From contig NZ_CP029985.1 in assembly GCF_003355005.1 (NCBI RefSeq), positions 2,750,501 through 2,814,500 on the forward strand: a DNA stretch of 64,000 nt. The letters run 5' to 3'. The notes under the pieces are model-generated. The model was not told the origin of the DNA. It worked only from the letters and a program-made list of their open reading frames with translations, and made no database searches. How positions within the stretch are numbered: position 1 is the first letter of the stretch; every line of letters starts with the position of its first letter. Below, piece by piece: positions 52,393 to 60,727 of this stretch. The position numbers were made by a program, and so were the translations under genes. Origin of the DNA: Sphingomonas sp. FARSPH (lineage in GTDB: Bacteria; Pseudomonadota; Alphaproteobacteria; Sphingomonadales; Sphingomonadaceae).

Positions 52393-53244
52393 TCAGCGGC
52401 GCGGCGTGCGCAGCGCGTCGGCGAGCGAGGTGGTGGCGCTCCCCCGGCGCGCGGGTTGCGGCTGCGACGCATCGGGCGCCCAGCCGGTCAGGTAGACGAT
52501 CGCGAACCGTTCGGTGGTGCGCCCGTCCGGCCCCGCTGCCGCGGCAAAGGCCGCCGCCGCGCGCGACAGCGTGGCGCGGGTCAGCGGGCTGCGCGCGCCC
52601 AGCAGGTTCGTCGCCGCCATCCCGCGCAGGTCGTCGAGCAGCCGCCCGAACTGTGCGTAGCGGACATCGATCGTCTCGACGTCGGCGACCGGCAGCGTGA
52701 AGCCCGCGCGGACGAGCAGGTCGCCCGCCGATCGCACGTCGATCTGCGGGTGCAGGCGCGCGGCGGGCCGCTCGCCCTCCGCGACGCGCAGCACCGCCCG
52801 CAACGCCGGCAGGCTGCCGCCACCCAGGAACGCGCCGACGAACAGCCCGTCGGGGCGCAGCACGCGGCGGATCAGCGTCAGCGCGCCGGGCAGGTCGTTG
52901 ACCTGGTCGAGCACGCCCGCGCTCACCACGCAGTCGAAGCTCGCGTCGGCGAAGGGCAGGCGGTCCTCGTCGGCCTGGACGCCGCCGGCGTTGTGCGCGA
53001 AGCGAAGCCCCGCGTCCATCCGCGCCATCCGCGCGCCCGGCACGCTCAGCGACCGGTCGCTCGCGCCGATGTCGAGCGCGTCGGCGAACGATCGCTTCAC
53101 CGCAGACAGCCGTTCGAGCAGCCCGTCGACCATCGTGTCGCGCAGGAAGGCGTGGGCGGCGGGGTCGCCGGCGGCGGCCCGGTCGCGGCGCTGCCGGCGG
53201 GCGGCGCGGTCGAAAATCTCACTGGCGGGCACGATGTCGGTCAC
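52393..53244 (-). CDS. class I SAM-dependent methyltransferase
   Basis: A 283-residue methyltransferase of the BioC/NDUFAF5-like group. It starts at GTG with the typical opening IVPASEIFDRAARRQRRDRA, followed by FLRDTMVDGLLERLSAVKRS, ALDIGASDRSL with the SAM-binding turn, and the acceptor-side loop DRLPFADASFDCVVSAGVLD then QVNDLPGALTLIRRVLRPDG. Such proteins are found in alphaproteobacteria in the same place, divergent from comF and grxC, and may methylate a respiratory complex I factor or a biotin precursor; the substrate is not certain. It has a Pro/Arg-rich C-terminal tail. Confidence 0.87.
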   Translation of the reverse strand: MTDIVPASEIFDRAARRQRRDRAAAGDPAAHAFLRDTMVDGLLERLSAVKRSFADALDIGASDRSLSVPGARMARMDAGLRFAHNAGGVQADEDRLPFADASFDCVVSAGVLDQVNDLPGALTLIRRVLRPDGLFVGAFLGGGSLPALRAVLRVAEGERPAARLHPQIDVRSAGDLLVRAGFTLPVADVETIDVRYAQFGRLLDDLRGMAATNLLGARSPLTRATLSRAAAAFAAAAGPDGRTTERFAIVYLTGWAPDASQPQPARRGSATTSLADALRTPRR

Positions 53245-53286
53245 GCGCCGGCTTGTGCCGCCATCGCGTGCGGGCGACAAGCGCCT

Positions 53287-54024
53287 ATGTCGGCGATGGC
53301 CATGATCGTGAAACGCTGGGCCGGCGCGACCGTCGCTTTGGCGCTGCCGCCCCGCTGCCCTGGCTGCGCGACGCCCGTGGAGGAGGATCATCGCTTCTGC
53401 GCCGACTGCTGGTCCGGGCTGCGGCTGATCGGTCCGCCGTGGTGCGCGGGGTGCAACCGGCCCTTCGCGCATGATCGCGGTCCCGATGCGCGCTGCGCCG
53501 CGTGCATCGCGGCGCCGCCGCGACATGCCGGCGTACGCGCCGCGGTCGGCTACGGCCCGGTGGCGCGGGCGCTCGCGCTGCGCCTGAAATATGGCGGGCG
53601 GATCGGCATCGCGGCGACGATGGCGACGCGGATGACCGCGGTCGTGCCCGCGGGGATCGACCTGCTCGTCCCCGTGCCGCTTCACCGCTGGCGGCTGTGG
53701 ACGCGCGGCTACAACCAGGCTGCGCTGATCGCCGCCGCGCTCGCCGCACGGATCGACGTGCCGCACGATCCGATGACCCTGGTCCGCCGCCGCGCGACGC
53801 CGGCGTTGCGCGATCTGGGTCCACGCGAGCGTGCGCGCACCGTCGCAGGCGCCTTTGCGGTGACCGAGACCGCGCGGGTCGCCGACCGCACGATCGGGCT
53901 GGTCGACGACGTCTACACCAGCGGCGCGACCAGCGAGGCGTGCACGCGCACGCTGCTCGCCGCGGGCGCGCGATCGGTCGTCGTCTTGTGCTGGGCGCGC
54001 GTCCTGCCCGATACCGACGTCTGA
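53287..54024 (+). CDS. ComF family protein (phosphoribosyltransferase fold)
   Basis: A 245-residue ComF-type protein. The N-terminal zinc ribbon has paired cysteines (RCPGCATPV, FCADCWSGL, WCAGCNRPF, RCAACIAAPP). A central LALRLKYGGRIGIAATMATR and PVPLHRWRLWTRGYNQAALI are the family core, and the PRPP-binding loop reads TIGLVDDVYTSGATSEACTR. In naturally competent bacteria ComF serves DNA uptake, elsewhere its role is unclear. It is divergent from the methyltransferase and heads a rightward run with grxC. Internal ATGs at 53296 and 53302 are alternative starts. Confidence 0.92.
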   Translation: MSAMAMIVKRWAGATVALALPPRCPGCATPVEEDHRFCADCWSGLRLIGPPWCAGCNRPFAHDRGPDARCAACIAAPPRHAGVRAAVGYGPVARALALRLKYGGRIGIAATMATRMTAVVPAGIDLLVPVPLHRWRLWTRGYNQAALIAAALAARIDVPHDPMTLVRRRATPALRDLGPRERARTVAGAFAVTETARVADRTIGLVDDVYTSGATSEACTRTLLAAGARSVVVLCWARVLPDTDV

Positions 54025-54068
54025 TCCGACCGATTGACAAGACCGCGCCGAGCCCACACCTCTCCCCG

Positions 54069-54326
54069 ATGGCGAAGGTTGAAATCTACACCAAGGCGTT
54101 CTGCCCCTATTGCAGCCGCGCGATGCGGCTTCTGGCGGACAAGGGGGTCGCCCCGACCGAATATGACATCACGCTGGGCGGCCCGAAGCGCGCCGAGATG
54201 ATCGATCGTGCGGGCGGCCGCACCACCGTGCCGCAGGTGTTCATCGATGACCGCCACATCGGCGGGTCCGACGACCTCGCCGCGCTCGATGCGCGTGGCG
54301 GGCTGGATCCGCTGCTCGCCGACTGA
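54069..54326 (+). CDS. grxC: glutaredoxin 3
   Basis: Glutathione-dependent disulfide reductase, 85 residues. It has the dithiol active site FCPYCSRAM (Cys about 12 and 15), the TVPQVFIDDRHIGGSDDL segment with the cis-Pro and GSH-binding GG-SDD, and a normal length. It follows comF by 44 bases and precedes the carbon-nitrogen hydrolase by nine bases; this grxC - hydrolase - DUF1178 order is common in alphaproteobacteria. Confidence 0.96.
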   Translation: MAKVEIYTKAFCPYCSRAMRLLADKGVAPTEYDITLGGPKRAEMIDRAGGRTTVPQVFIDDRHIGGSDDLAALDARGGLDPLLAD

Positions 54327-54335
54327 CCCTTCGCC

Positions 54336-55157
54336 ATGCGGATCGCGCTCCTGCAGATGACGAGCGGCATCGATCCTGCCGCCAATGCGCGCGTCCTCAC
54401 CGATGCGGTGGCCGAGGCGGCGGGGCGGGGCGCGGCGATGCTCTTCACCCCCGAAATGTCGGGCCTGCTCGATCGCGACCGCGCGCGCGCCGCCGCCGCG
54501 ATCCGCGAGGAGGGCGAGGACATCGTGCTCGCCGCCGTTCGCGACGCCGCGGCCCGGCACGGCCTGTGGGTCCATCTCGGCTCGCTCGCGGTGCGGCGTC
54601 CCGACGGGCGGCTCGCCAATCGCGGCTTCGTCGTCGACGCCGACGGCAACCTCCGCGCCCGCTACGACAAGCTGCATCTGTTCGACGTCGACCTGCCCAC
54701 CGGCGAAAGCTGGCGCGAATCGGCGAGCTACGCGCCGGGCGGGGCGACCGTAGTGGTCGACACGCCGGTCGGCGCGCTGGGGCCGAGCATCTGCTACGAC
54801 CTGCGCTTCCCGGCGCTTCATGCGGCACTCGCTGACGCGGGCGCGACGCTGCTGTCGGTGCCGGCGGCCTTCACCCGCCCGACCGGCGAGGCGCATTGGC
54901 ACGTCCTGCTGCGCGCCCGTGCGATCGAGAATGCCTGCTTCGTCGTCGCCGCCGCGCAGACCGGCACGCACGCGGATGGCCGCGCGACCTACGGCCACAG
55001 CCTCGTCGTCGATCCCTGGGGAGAAATGCTGCTCGACATGGGCGAGGCGGCGGGCGTCGGCATCGCCGATCTCGACCCCGCACGGCTTGCCGCGGTGCGG
55101 GCGCGCATCCCCGTGCTGGCGCATCGCCGGCCCGTGCCGGTTCCCTCGCGCGCATGA
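54336..55157 (+). CDS. carbon-nitrogen hydrolase family protein (Nit-like amidase)
   Basis: A 273-residue nitrilase-superfamily amidase. The catalytic triad is visible: Glu in LFTPEMSGLL (about residue 42), Lys in RYDKLHLFDVDLPTGE (about 110) and Cys in GPSICYDLRFP (about 154). The last phrase, with FDVDLP and AHWHVLLRARAIENACFVVA, is typical of Nit1/Nit2-type omega-amidases, which in other organisms repair deaminated glutathione; placement next to glutaredoxin agrees with that. The stop overlaps the DUF1178 start (ATGA). Confidence 0.93.
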   Translation: MRIALLQMTSGIDPAANARVLTDAVAEAAGRGAAMLFTPEMSGLLDRDRARAAAAIREEGEDIVLAAVRDAAARHGLWVHLGSLAVRRPDGRLANRGFVVDADGNLRARYDKLHLFDVDLPTGESWRESASYAPGGATVVVDTPVGALGPSICYDLRFPALHAALADAGATLLSVPAAFTRPTGEAHWHVLLRARAIENACFVVAAAQTGTHADGRATYGHSLVVDPWGEMLLDMGEAAGVGIADLDPARLAAVRARIPVLAHRRPVPVPSRA

Positions 55158-55591
55158 TCGTCTTCGACCTCCGCTGCGCCGCCGGCCATGTGTTCGAGGC
55201 GTGGTTCGCCTCGAGCGAGGCCTATGCGACGCAGCGCGCCGCGGGGCAGGTCGCCTGCCCCCTGTGCGGCGACACCGCGGTCGACAAGGCGGTGATGGCG
55301 CCCAACATCCCCGCCAAGACGAACCGCCGCCCCGACGCGCCGGACGTGTCCGTGGCCGGCGTCAAACAGGCGCTGCGCGCGCTCGCCGACGCGCAGGCGC
55401 AGGCGCTCGCCAAATCCACCTGGGTCGGCGCCGATTTCGCCACCCATGCCCGCGCGATGCATGCCGGCGACGAACCCGACCGCCCCATCCACGGCCAGGC
55501 GAGCCGGTCGGAGGCGAAGGCGCTGATCGAAGAGGGCGTGCCGATCGCCCCGCTGCCCCTTCCGGTGATCCCGCCGGACGCCAGCAACTGA
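55154..55591 (+). CDS. DUF1178 family protein
   Basis: A 145-residue protein of the DUF1178 family. It opens MIVFDLRCAAGHVFEAWFAS and has a second zinc-type pair in VACPLCGDTAVDKAVMAPNI, so the N-terminus is probably a small zinc ribbon. The rest contains THARAMHAGDEPDRPIHGQA and a Pro-rich C-terminus. Function unknown; the gene is coupled to the amidase by a four-base overlap and is the last coding gene before tRNA-Arg. Confidence 0.9.
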   Translation: MIVFDLRCAAGHVFEAWFASSEAYATQRAAGQVACPLCGDTAVDKAVMAPNIPAKTNRRPDAPDVSVAGVKQALRALADAQAQALAKSTWVGADFATHARAMHAGDEPDRPIHGQASRSEAKALIEEGVPIAPLPLPVIPPDASN

Positions 55592-55655
55592 CGCCGGCCT
55601 CGTCGTCGCTCGCCGATTGACCCGGCTCGCCCGCGAATCTAGGAACGGCGCCGTT

Positions 55656-55732
55656 GCCCCCGTAGCTCAGCCGGATAGAGCGACGGTTTCCTAAACCGCA
55701 GGTCGGAGGTTCGAGTCCTCTCGGGGGCACCA
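55656..55732 (+). tRNA. tRNA-Arg (anticodon CCT)
   Basis: Seventy-seven bases with a perfect seven-pair acceptor stem (GCCCCCG / CGGGGGC), D-arm GCTC...GAGC, anticodon loop TTCCTAA giving CCT (reads AGG), T-loop TTCGAGT, and an encoded CCA end. The anticodon stem has one A.C mismatch at its outer pair, closed otherwise by C-G, G-C, G-C and T-A. The 3' half is the integration site of the element to its right: a serine recombinase frame ends inside it. Confidence 0.96.
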
Positions 55733-57325
55733 CTCTCGGTCAGAACTGGGCACCGCCGCGAACGTGGCGGATTGGCCCTTGCAAGCGGCGATTTCCAGGG
55801 CGGCTTTCGATCCAGCGATGACGATCTCGTTGTCGCTGACCGTAACCCTGGAGACCAAGAGGCGCACGTAGGCGCGGCGCATCGTGCTGTTCTCGGCCAT
55901 GAGCTGAGTGCCCAGCGCATCCCCGAAGCGTTGGAGCGCCGCGTCCGTGATCTCGTGCGAGGCGCCGCCAAGCTGCCCGGCCAGACTGTGCTCGGTCTCA
56001 GAGAGGGCGGCAATCGAGGCATTGGCTTCGGCGAGCTTCGTCGCGAAGATCGGGTCGCGCGCGCTCATCATGCCTTCTTCGACGATCTCGAGCAGCCGGC
56101 GTAGCCGCGTCTCCGCTGCGATCCGCTCACGGCGGACACGGTCGAGATCCTCGGCACGCCGCTGTCTGGCTGCATCGGAGCGGTCGAGGACATCGGCGAG
56201 CAACTCGCGCAAACGGTCCGGTGCCAGCACACGCTGGAGAAGGCCTTCCAGCACGATCGCATCGAGCGCATCCTCGCGGATCGCCTTGCTGCCGCACACC
56301 AGGGCACCGGCTGTCGCCTTGCGGTTGCAGACGTAATAGCGATACTGGCCGCCCTTGCCGCTGCGGATCACCATGCCGGCGTTGCACCCGGCGTGCCCGC
56401 AGGTCGCAAGTCCACCGAGCAGCACGGGCGAGTTGGTGATCCGTGTCGGCGTTACGCGCGGCGCCGCCCTGGACCGGATCGCGGCTACACGGGCCATCAC
56501 GTCCGGCTCGATTATCTTCGGACAGGCGACGACGATCTCGTCGGCAACGGCCGGGACCACACCGTTATCGTCGCGGGTGCGGTCGCGATAAGAGCCCGCA
56601 TAGTGCTCGCGCGTCAGGATGCCGTCGACGTTGCTGTGGTAGAACTTCCTGCCGCGAAAGCTGTAGCCGTGGTCGTTGAGATATTTCGCGATCGCGCGCG
56701 TGCCCATGGGCTGGCCGACCAGGCCAACGCAGGCGAGCTGCACGGTCAGGCGGACTACCGCTGCCTCGTCGTCGCGGATGAACAGCTTCTTGCGTTCTTT
56801 GCGTCCATCGACGCTTACCACGCGCGACTCATACCCGAACGGCACTATCCCACCGTTCCAATAGCCTGATTGCGCGTTGCCCCGACGGTCGCGGCAGGTG
56901 AACGTCGATGCGTCGTTGGCGTATTTCTCGTTCATCACTGCGATGAACCCGCGCATCATGCGACTGTTTGGATCGTCACCCATGCCCTCGATCACCTAGA
57001 TCAGCTTCACGCCGGCTTCGGTGAGCTTGTGCTGCGCGGTGACCTGGGTGAGCAAGCGCCGGGTGAACCTGCTCAGCGCATAGACCATGACGACGTGCAC
57101 CGGACGGGCGGGGGGCGTCGCCAGCGCGATCATCCGGTCGAACTGCCTCCGCTGCAGCTTGCGGCCCGAGACGTTCAGCTCCTCGAAAACCTCGACGACC
57201 TCGATGCCCTCGCGTTCGCACAAGGCGCGGCAGGCGGCCTCCTGCGCTGCGCTGGAGGCGTTGTTGCCGCCTTCGTCGTCATTGCTGACCCGGAGATAGA
57301 TGAAGGCGCGGTACCCCTCTGTCAC
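55691..57325 (-). pseudogene. large serine recombinase interrupted by one in-frame TAG
   Basis: Site-specific recombinase of about 544 codons. The N-terminal resolvase domain has the nucleophilic Ser in FIYLRVSNDDEGGNNASSAA, SGRKLQRRQFDRMIALA and VVMVYALSRFTRRLL. After GVKLI comes TAG (56996-56998), then the same frame resumes with GMGDDPNSRMMRGFIAVMNE, the recombinase domain GYWNGGIVPFGYESR and GTRAIAKYLNDHGYSFRGRK, and the zinc-ribbon LATCGHAGCNAGMVIR with CNRKATAGALVCGSKAI, and a coiled coil. No other lesion is present. Start GTG at 57325 has GGGAG eight bases upstream. The last residues (WCPREDSNLRPAV) come from antisense of the tRNA. The second half could restart at the GTG after TAG. 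Confidence 0.85.
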
Positions 57326-57352
57326 AATCGGTTCTCCCAAACATTCACGCGA

Positions 57353-57544
57353 TCACGGGGCGAAGATGTCGGAGAGCGCGGTTCCAAGAAACTGGAGGAT
57401 GAGATTGCTTTCGTCGGACAGCACCGGCAACCGCTCCGGCAAGTCGGTGCGGACCTGCTGCGCTGGCCAAGGGCACCCTGCGGCGATGCTCCGCGAAACC
57501 GCAGAGCCTGCGTGTGCCTCTTTCCTTTCCAGCTGCCCATCCAT
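57353..57544 (-). CDS. doubtful small ORF upstream of the recombinase
   Basis: A 63-residue frame just upstream of the recombinase on the same strand. Its C-terminal half (ERLPVLSDESNLILQFLGTA, ending LSDIFAP) reads like real protein sequence with hydrophobic spacing, while the N-terminal half does not. It could be a small accessory gene, or the tail of a gene truncated by rearrangement. No family recognised. Confidence 0.3.
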   Translation of the reverse strand: MDGQLERKEAHAGSAVSRSIAAGCPWPAQQVRTDLPERLPVLSDESNLILQFLGTALSDIFAP

Positions 57545-57652
57545 GGCGTGGGCGTCCCAGCCGGGGCGGCCCCGTAGCTTGGGACATTCTCAAATTTCCC
57601 CTTGGGGGCAGGGGATAAGTGATCCGGATGGAATCATGAAAAGGAAGCTGGA

Positions 57653-57985
57653 ATGTCGATCATCATCATGCTGACGATCACCGTGCTCGGCTGGCATGCC
57701 GCCAACGCTGCCGCGCGCTTGCTGGTGGAGGCAATCGCAACGGTGGTGGGCATCGCGCTGTTTGCCAAAGCAGCCGGAATCCACCGCCGGATGCTGGCGA
57801 TGCGAGGCCAGTGCGGCGGCCTTGATCGCGACGCTCGTCCAAGCCGTTCCGAGCGACGGCTGATGGCGGCTAGCCTCGAGCTCGCCATCCGCCAGACCGA
57901 GCTCAGAAGCCTGTTTCCGCAGGTCGGTCTGCGCTGCGAACGCCTGGTTTCTGTCTGGCATCACGGGCGGGTCAGGACGCTCTGA
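57653..57985 (+). CDS. doubtful small membrane-type ORF
   Basis: A 110-residue frame with GGAAGCTGGA before ATG. Residues 1-45 form a hydrophobic helix pair (IIIMLTITVLGWHAANAAAR, LLVEAIATVVGIALFAKAAG); the remainder is Arg-rich (RDARPSRSERRLMAASLELA). It is the only rightward candidate in a leftward element and converges with the next gene by 25 bases. A leftward frame over the same bases (57590-58090) is also protein-like in part, so strand is uncertain. Confidence 0.35.
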   Translation: MSIIIMLTITVLGWHAANAAARLLVEAIATVVGIALFAKAAGIHRRMLAMRGQCGGLDRDARPSRSERRLMAASLELAIRQTELRSLFPQVGLRCERLVSVWHHGRVRTL

Positions 57986-58710
57986 CCAGCATCGGCCCAC
58001 GTCAGCCGGTACGGCACGGAGCCGGCTGCCACGATCATTGTCTGGCCGAAGTAGGAGGTCACCGCATCCTCGACATCCACGATCAACCACCCGCGGCCGC
58101 GCCAGGCTGGGTGATCGACGATCTCCTCGAGCTTCCGGCCGATGCAGCTCGCGGCAATCGTCTCGGGCACGGCTTCGTCGAGTTGGACGCGAAGCTCGCC
58201 AAACCGAGTCTCGAGCCAGAGGGGTCCGATCCTTGCCTCCAGCTCGAGCGCGTGGTCGACCACCTGGATCGCCACGAAGTCGCCGTTCGACCGACGAATC
58301 TTGTGTTCGTACATGGATGGCGGGGAGATCAGGGACGGCGAGATACCGCTCATGTAATAGCGCAGCAGATGCCCCACGGCTGCGCGATTGAAGAGGGGCC
58401 GCGGCGATCGGCCATGCCGGATCTCATCGGGCACAATCAACGCCAGGGCACCTTCCGGCGTCAGCCCGTCGGCGGCCAGCAGCGAGATCAGGAGCGGCGA
58501 AGCAGAGCGGATGCAAGCGGTAAGCTTCGCCCGGAACGCGGCCGTCACCGCCGCAGCGCGCGCCGCTTCGATCTTGGTAAGCATTGCTCGCGACCTACGA
58601 CGGGCTCTCTGGATGCGCTGCCGATCAGTATCGGTCGGCGCATCGGACATGGCCGGCCGGTCCGCCGGGTCGAACTTGGTGCTGACTAGACCTCGACGTT
58701 TCTTCGTCAT
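57961..58710 (-). CDS. element-borne hypothetical protein (249 residues)
   Basis: I do not recognise the family. The N-terminus is basic (MTKKRRGLVSTKFDPADRPA) with an Arg-rich helix (RQRIQRARRRSRAMLTKIEA), suggesting nucleic-acid contact. The middle has LLISLLAADGLTPEGALALI and HLLRYYMSGISPSLISPPSM, and the C-terminal half is strand-rich (IGPLWLETRFGELRVQLDEA, GWLIVDVEDAVTSYFGQTMI). The ATG overlaps the preceding gene's stop (ATGA). It is the last of four leftward genes upstream of the recombinase and is probably cargo of the element. Confidence 0.72.
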   Translation of the reverse strand: MTKKRRGLVSTKFDPADRPAMSDAPTDTDRQRIQRARRRSRAMLTKIEAARAAAVTAAFRAKLTACIRSASPLLISLLAADGLTPEGALALIVPDEIRHGRSPRPLFNRAAVGHLLRYYMSGISPSLISPPSMYEHKIRRSNGDFVAIQVVDHALELEARIGPLWLETRFGELRVQLDEAVPETIAASCIGRKLEEIVDHPAWRGRGWLIVDVEDAVTSYFGQTMIVAAGSVPYRLTWADAGQSVLTRP

Positions 58711-59480
58711 GTCGACAGGCCGCCCGCGCCGACGATCAGCGACAGCAGGTGGCTGGTGAGCGCGTGGGCGCCCTTGCGATGGGCGAGCTCACCCCACTCG
58801 TCCCAGCGGTGCACCCGCTCCGCCAGCCAGATAAACAGGTCGTCACGCGGGGTAGCGTCGGCAAAAGAGTGTGACCAGGCGACGTAGCGCGTCGGCATCC
58901 TTGCACCTGCGGTGATGCCGGTTAACGTCACGAGGTGCCGAGTGCCGACCCTCTCACGCGCGAACACGTGACGGCGGAAGCCTACCTCCCGCTCGAACGT
59001 GAGCAACGCGCGTTCACGCGCCTCTGCGTCTGCTCCCTTGGCGGCCGTGACCGCCGCGACCACTGCTCGCATCGGCAGCCCCTCGAACTCGGGCTCGCGG
59101 GTCGCTTGCAGCATCATCAGGACCGACCGACCCAGCGCGCTCAGCGGCGCTTCCAGCGTGGCGCGCCCATGCGACGGCTCGATCATGCCAATGTTGGCGA
59201 GCCAGCATCGATAGAACCGCGAGAACATCATGTCGCCCTCGAAGATGTCGTGCATGCTCTCCCGAGCCGACATGCCCTCCCGGATCGAGGTCATGACCCG
59301 CAGCATCAGCTCGTGCTGATCGAGCGCCTCATCTGCGCTCGGAAGCTTGAGCTCGCCTTCCCAGAAGGCGTCCCGAACGCTCCGCCAGGTGCGCCCCTCC
59401 GGATCCTCGAACCCAGCGGAACCGGCACGCAGCCACCAGCCCCACGGCAGCTCGCCAAGGTGACGACCGAACTCAACCAC
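58707..59480 (-). CDS. element-borne hypothetical protein (257 residues)
   Basis: Unrecognised family. I start at a GTG with GAGG upstream, overlapping the preceding stop by eight bases; the open frame extends a further 195 bases but that part is antisense-like and Arg/Ser-rich. Features: FGRHLGELPWGWWLRAGSAG with four Trp near the N-terminus, an acidic helical middle (ADEALDQHELMLRVMTSIRE, HDIFEGDMMFSRFYRCWLAN) and a C-terminal RDDLFIWLAERVHRWDEWGE. No signal, membrane segment or catalytic motif is evident. It is coupled on both sides within the four-gene cargo operon. Confidence 0.72.
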   Translation of the reverse strand: MVEFGRHLGELPWGWWLRAGSAGFEDPEGRTWRSVRDAFWEGELKLPSADEALDQHELMLRVMTSIREGMSARESMHDIFEGDMMFSRFYRCWLANIGMIEPSHGRATLEAPLSALGRSVLMMLQATREPEFEGLPMRAVVAAVTAAKGADAEARERALLTFEREVGFRRHVFARERVGTRHLVTLTGITAGARMPTRYVAWSHSFADATPRDDLFIWLAERVHRWDEWGELAHRKGAHALTSHLLSLIVGAGGLST

Positions 59481-60339
59481 GACCGCCTCGGCGGCGGGGA
59501 TCGAGGCCGATCGGGGGCGGGCCGTCGCGCGGAGGGATCGCTCCACCGTCGGCGATTGCGCGCAGCTGCGCGGCGAGCGCGACCGTCTCCCGGACCACAT
59601 AGGCGTCGTCGCGATAGGTGCGAGCGAGTTCCGAAGAGGACGAGCGAGCGGACCTCGGAGCGTCACCGGGGACAAGATCGTAGGCGTGATCGCACCGGAA
59701 CCCGAACCACCAGGCGTGCGGATCGCCGACGCGGTGGTCGGTGGCGTGCTTCAGCGGTTCGAAACGGGGCGGCGCGACGCGGACGTGACAGATGCGACGC
59801 ACCTCAGTAGCGAGGTACCGCGCCGCCGGGCTGGGGCCGTGCTCGCACAGCCGCGAATATGTCAGCCCGCCATGCACCTCGATGCCGATGTCAGGCGGAA
59901 CCGCGTCGTGATCCCAGCCCCACAGCGGGTGATCTTGCGGGATGCCGACATAGCCGCTGAGGAAGCCGAGGTGGCGATCACGCAGCATGATACAGTCATA
60001 GCCGCTGGCGTCATCGCGCCAGCTGACCTTGTCCGCCTCGCCCAGCCATCGTCCTTCGCCCTTGGGCTGAGATGCGCGGTCGTAGAACACCTCATCGGCA
60101 GGGACGATGTAAGTGTCGGTCGCGTAGGCGCGGCCGGTGACGCGAACGACGTCGTCCTCTCCCATCATCTCGCCGCCGCTGCCAATCAGCTTGGCGACGG
60201 CGAGCTCGGATCGAAGGATGGGCAGCAACGTGTCCGAGGTTGCGGGCAGAACAGCGGGCGTCGCGACCTTGCGCTTGGCAGGGGGCTTGCGCCCGCCGGC
60301 TGGAACGAGGGCGGTGGATGTGCTGGGCTTCTTGGCCAT
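59473..60339 (-). CDS. phage-associated hypothetical protein (288 residues)
   Basis: Start MAKKPSTSTALVPAGGRKPP follows GAGGTG. After a basic Pro/Lys/Ala N-terminus comes a domain with YVGIPQDHPLWGWDHDAVPP, DIGIEVHGGLTYSRLCEHGP, HAWWFGFRCDHAYDLVPGD and TYRDDAYVVRETVALAAQLR. The combination GHP-L-G...VHGGLTYS...WWFGFDCAH is one I associate with small proteins spread across tailed phages and mobile elements, of unknown function; here it is the C-terminal part of a longer chain. It is the second gene of the leftward cargo operon. Confidence 0.72.
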   Translation of the reverse strand: MAKKPSTSTALVPAGGRKPPAKRKVATPAVLPATSDTLLPILRSELAVAKLIGSGGEMMGEDDVVRVTGRAYATDTYIVPADEVFYDRASQPKGEGRWLGEADKVSWRDDASGYDCIMLRDRHLGFLSGYVGIPQDHPLWGWDHDAVPPDIGIEVHGGLTYSRLCEHGPSPAARYLATEVRRICHVRVAPPRFEPLKHATDHRVGDPHAWWFGFRCDHAYDLVPGDAPRSARSSSSELARTYRDDAYVVRETVALAAQLRAIADGGAIPPRDGPPPIGLDPRRRGGRG

Positions 60340-60415
60340 GTCGATCACCTCGACGACTTGATGGTTTGGGGAATGGTGCGGACGTTGCCAGGGCAGCGCG
60401 GGCGACGGCGATCGA

Positions 60416-60727
60416 TTAAGGAGCGCCGCTAAGGAGCGCGGCATCGCGGCCATCGCACTCGGTGACCGGGTCGTTCTCCCCCGGATGCCAAGTGACGACG
60501 CGAAGCTCGCGGCAGAATGCGCGCAGGCCCTGTCGCGCGGCGCGATACCACATCGCCTTGGGGCAGGTGGCGCAGGCAGGCAGCGGCTGGGGAAACTCGC
60601 CGGGCCCGGCCGCGCCGAGGATCGGACCGATCGGTCCGTTCAGGTCCGGCCGGTCGTGGCCGCCCGCAGCCGACAGATTGCCGGCCGAACTGCCGATGTC
60701 GTGATTGTTCCTGTCCTTCTCGGACAT
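60416..60727 (-). CDS. element-borne small cysteine protein (103 residues)
   Basis: First gene of the leftward cargo operon. Start MSEKDRNNHDIGSSAGNLSA has GAGGAG eight bases upstream. The second half contains LPACATCPKAMWYRAARQGL, RAFCRELRVVTWHPGENDPV and TECDGRDAAL, with cysteines spaced CxxC...C...C that could bind one zinc ion. No family recognised. The gene is followed by the phage-type gene after 76 bases. Confidence 0.68.
   Translation of the reverse strand: MSEKDRNNHDIGSSAGNLSAAGGHDRPDLNGPIGPILGAAGPGEFPQPLPACATCPKAMWYRAARQGLRAFCRELRVVTWHPGENDPVTECDGRDAALLSGAP

Noticed and set aside
55362..55733. Leftward ORF beginning MVPPRGLEPPTCGLGN
   Set aside because: This is the familiar false protein made by reading a tRNA gene backwards.
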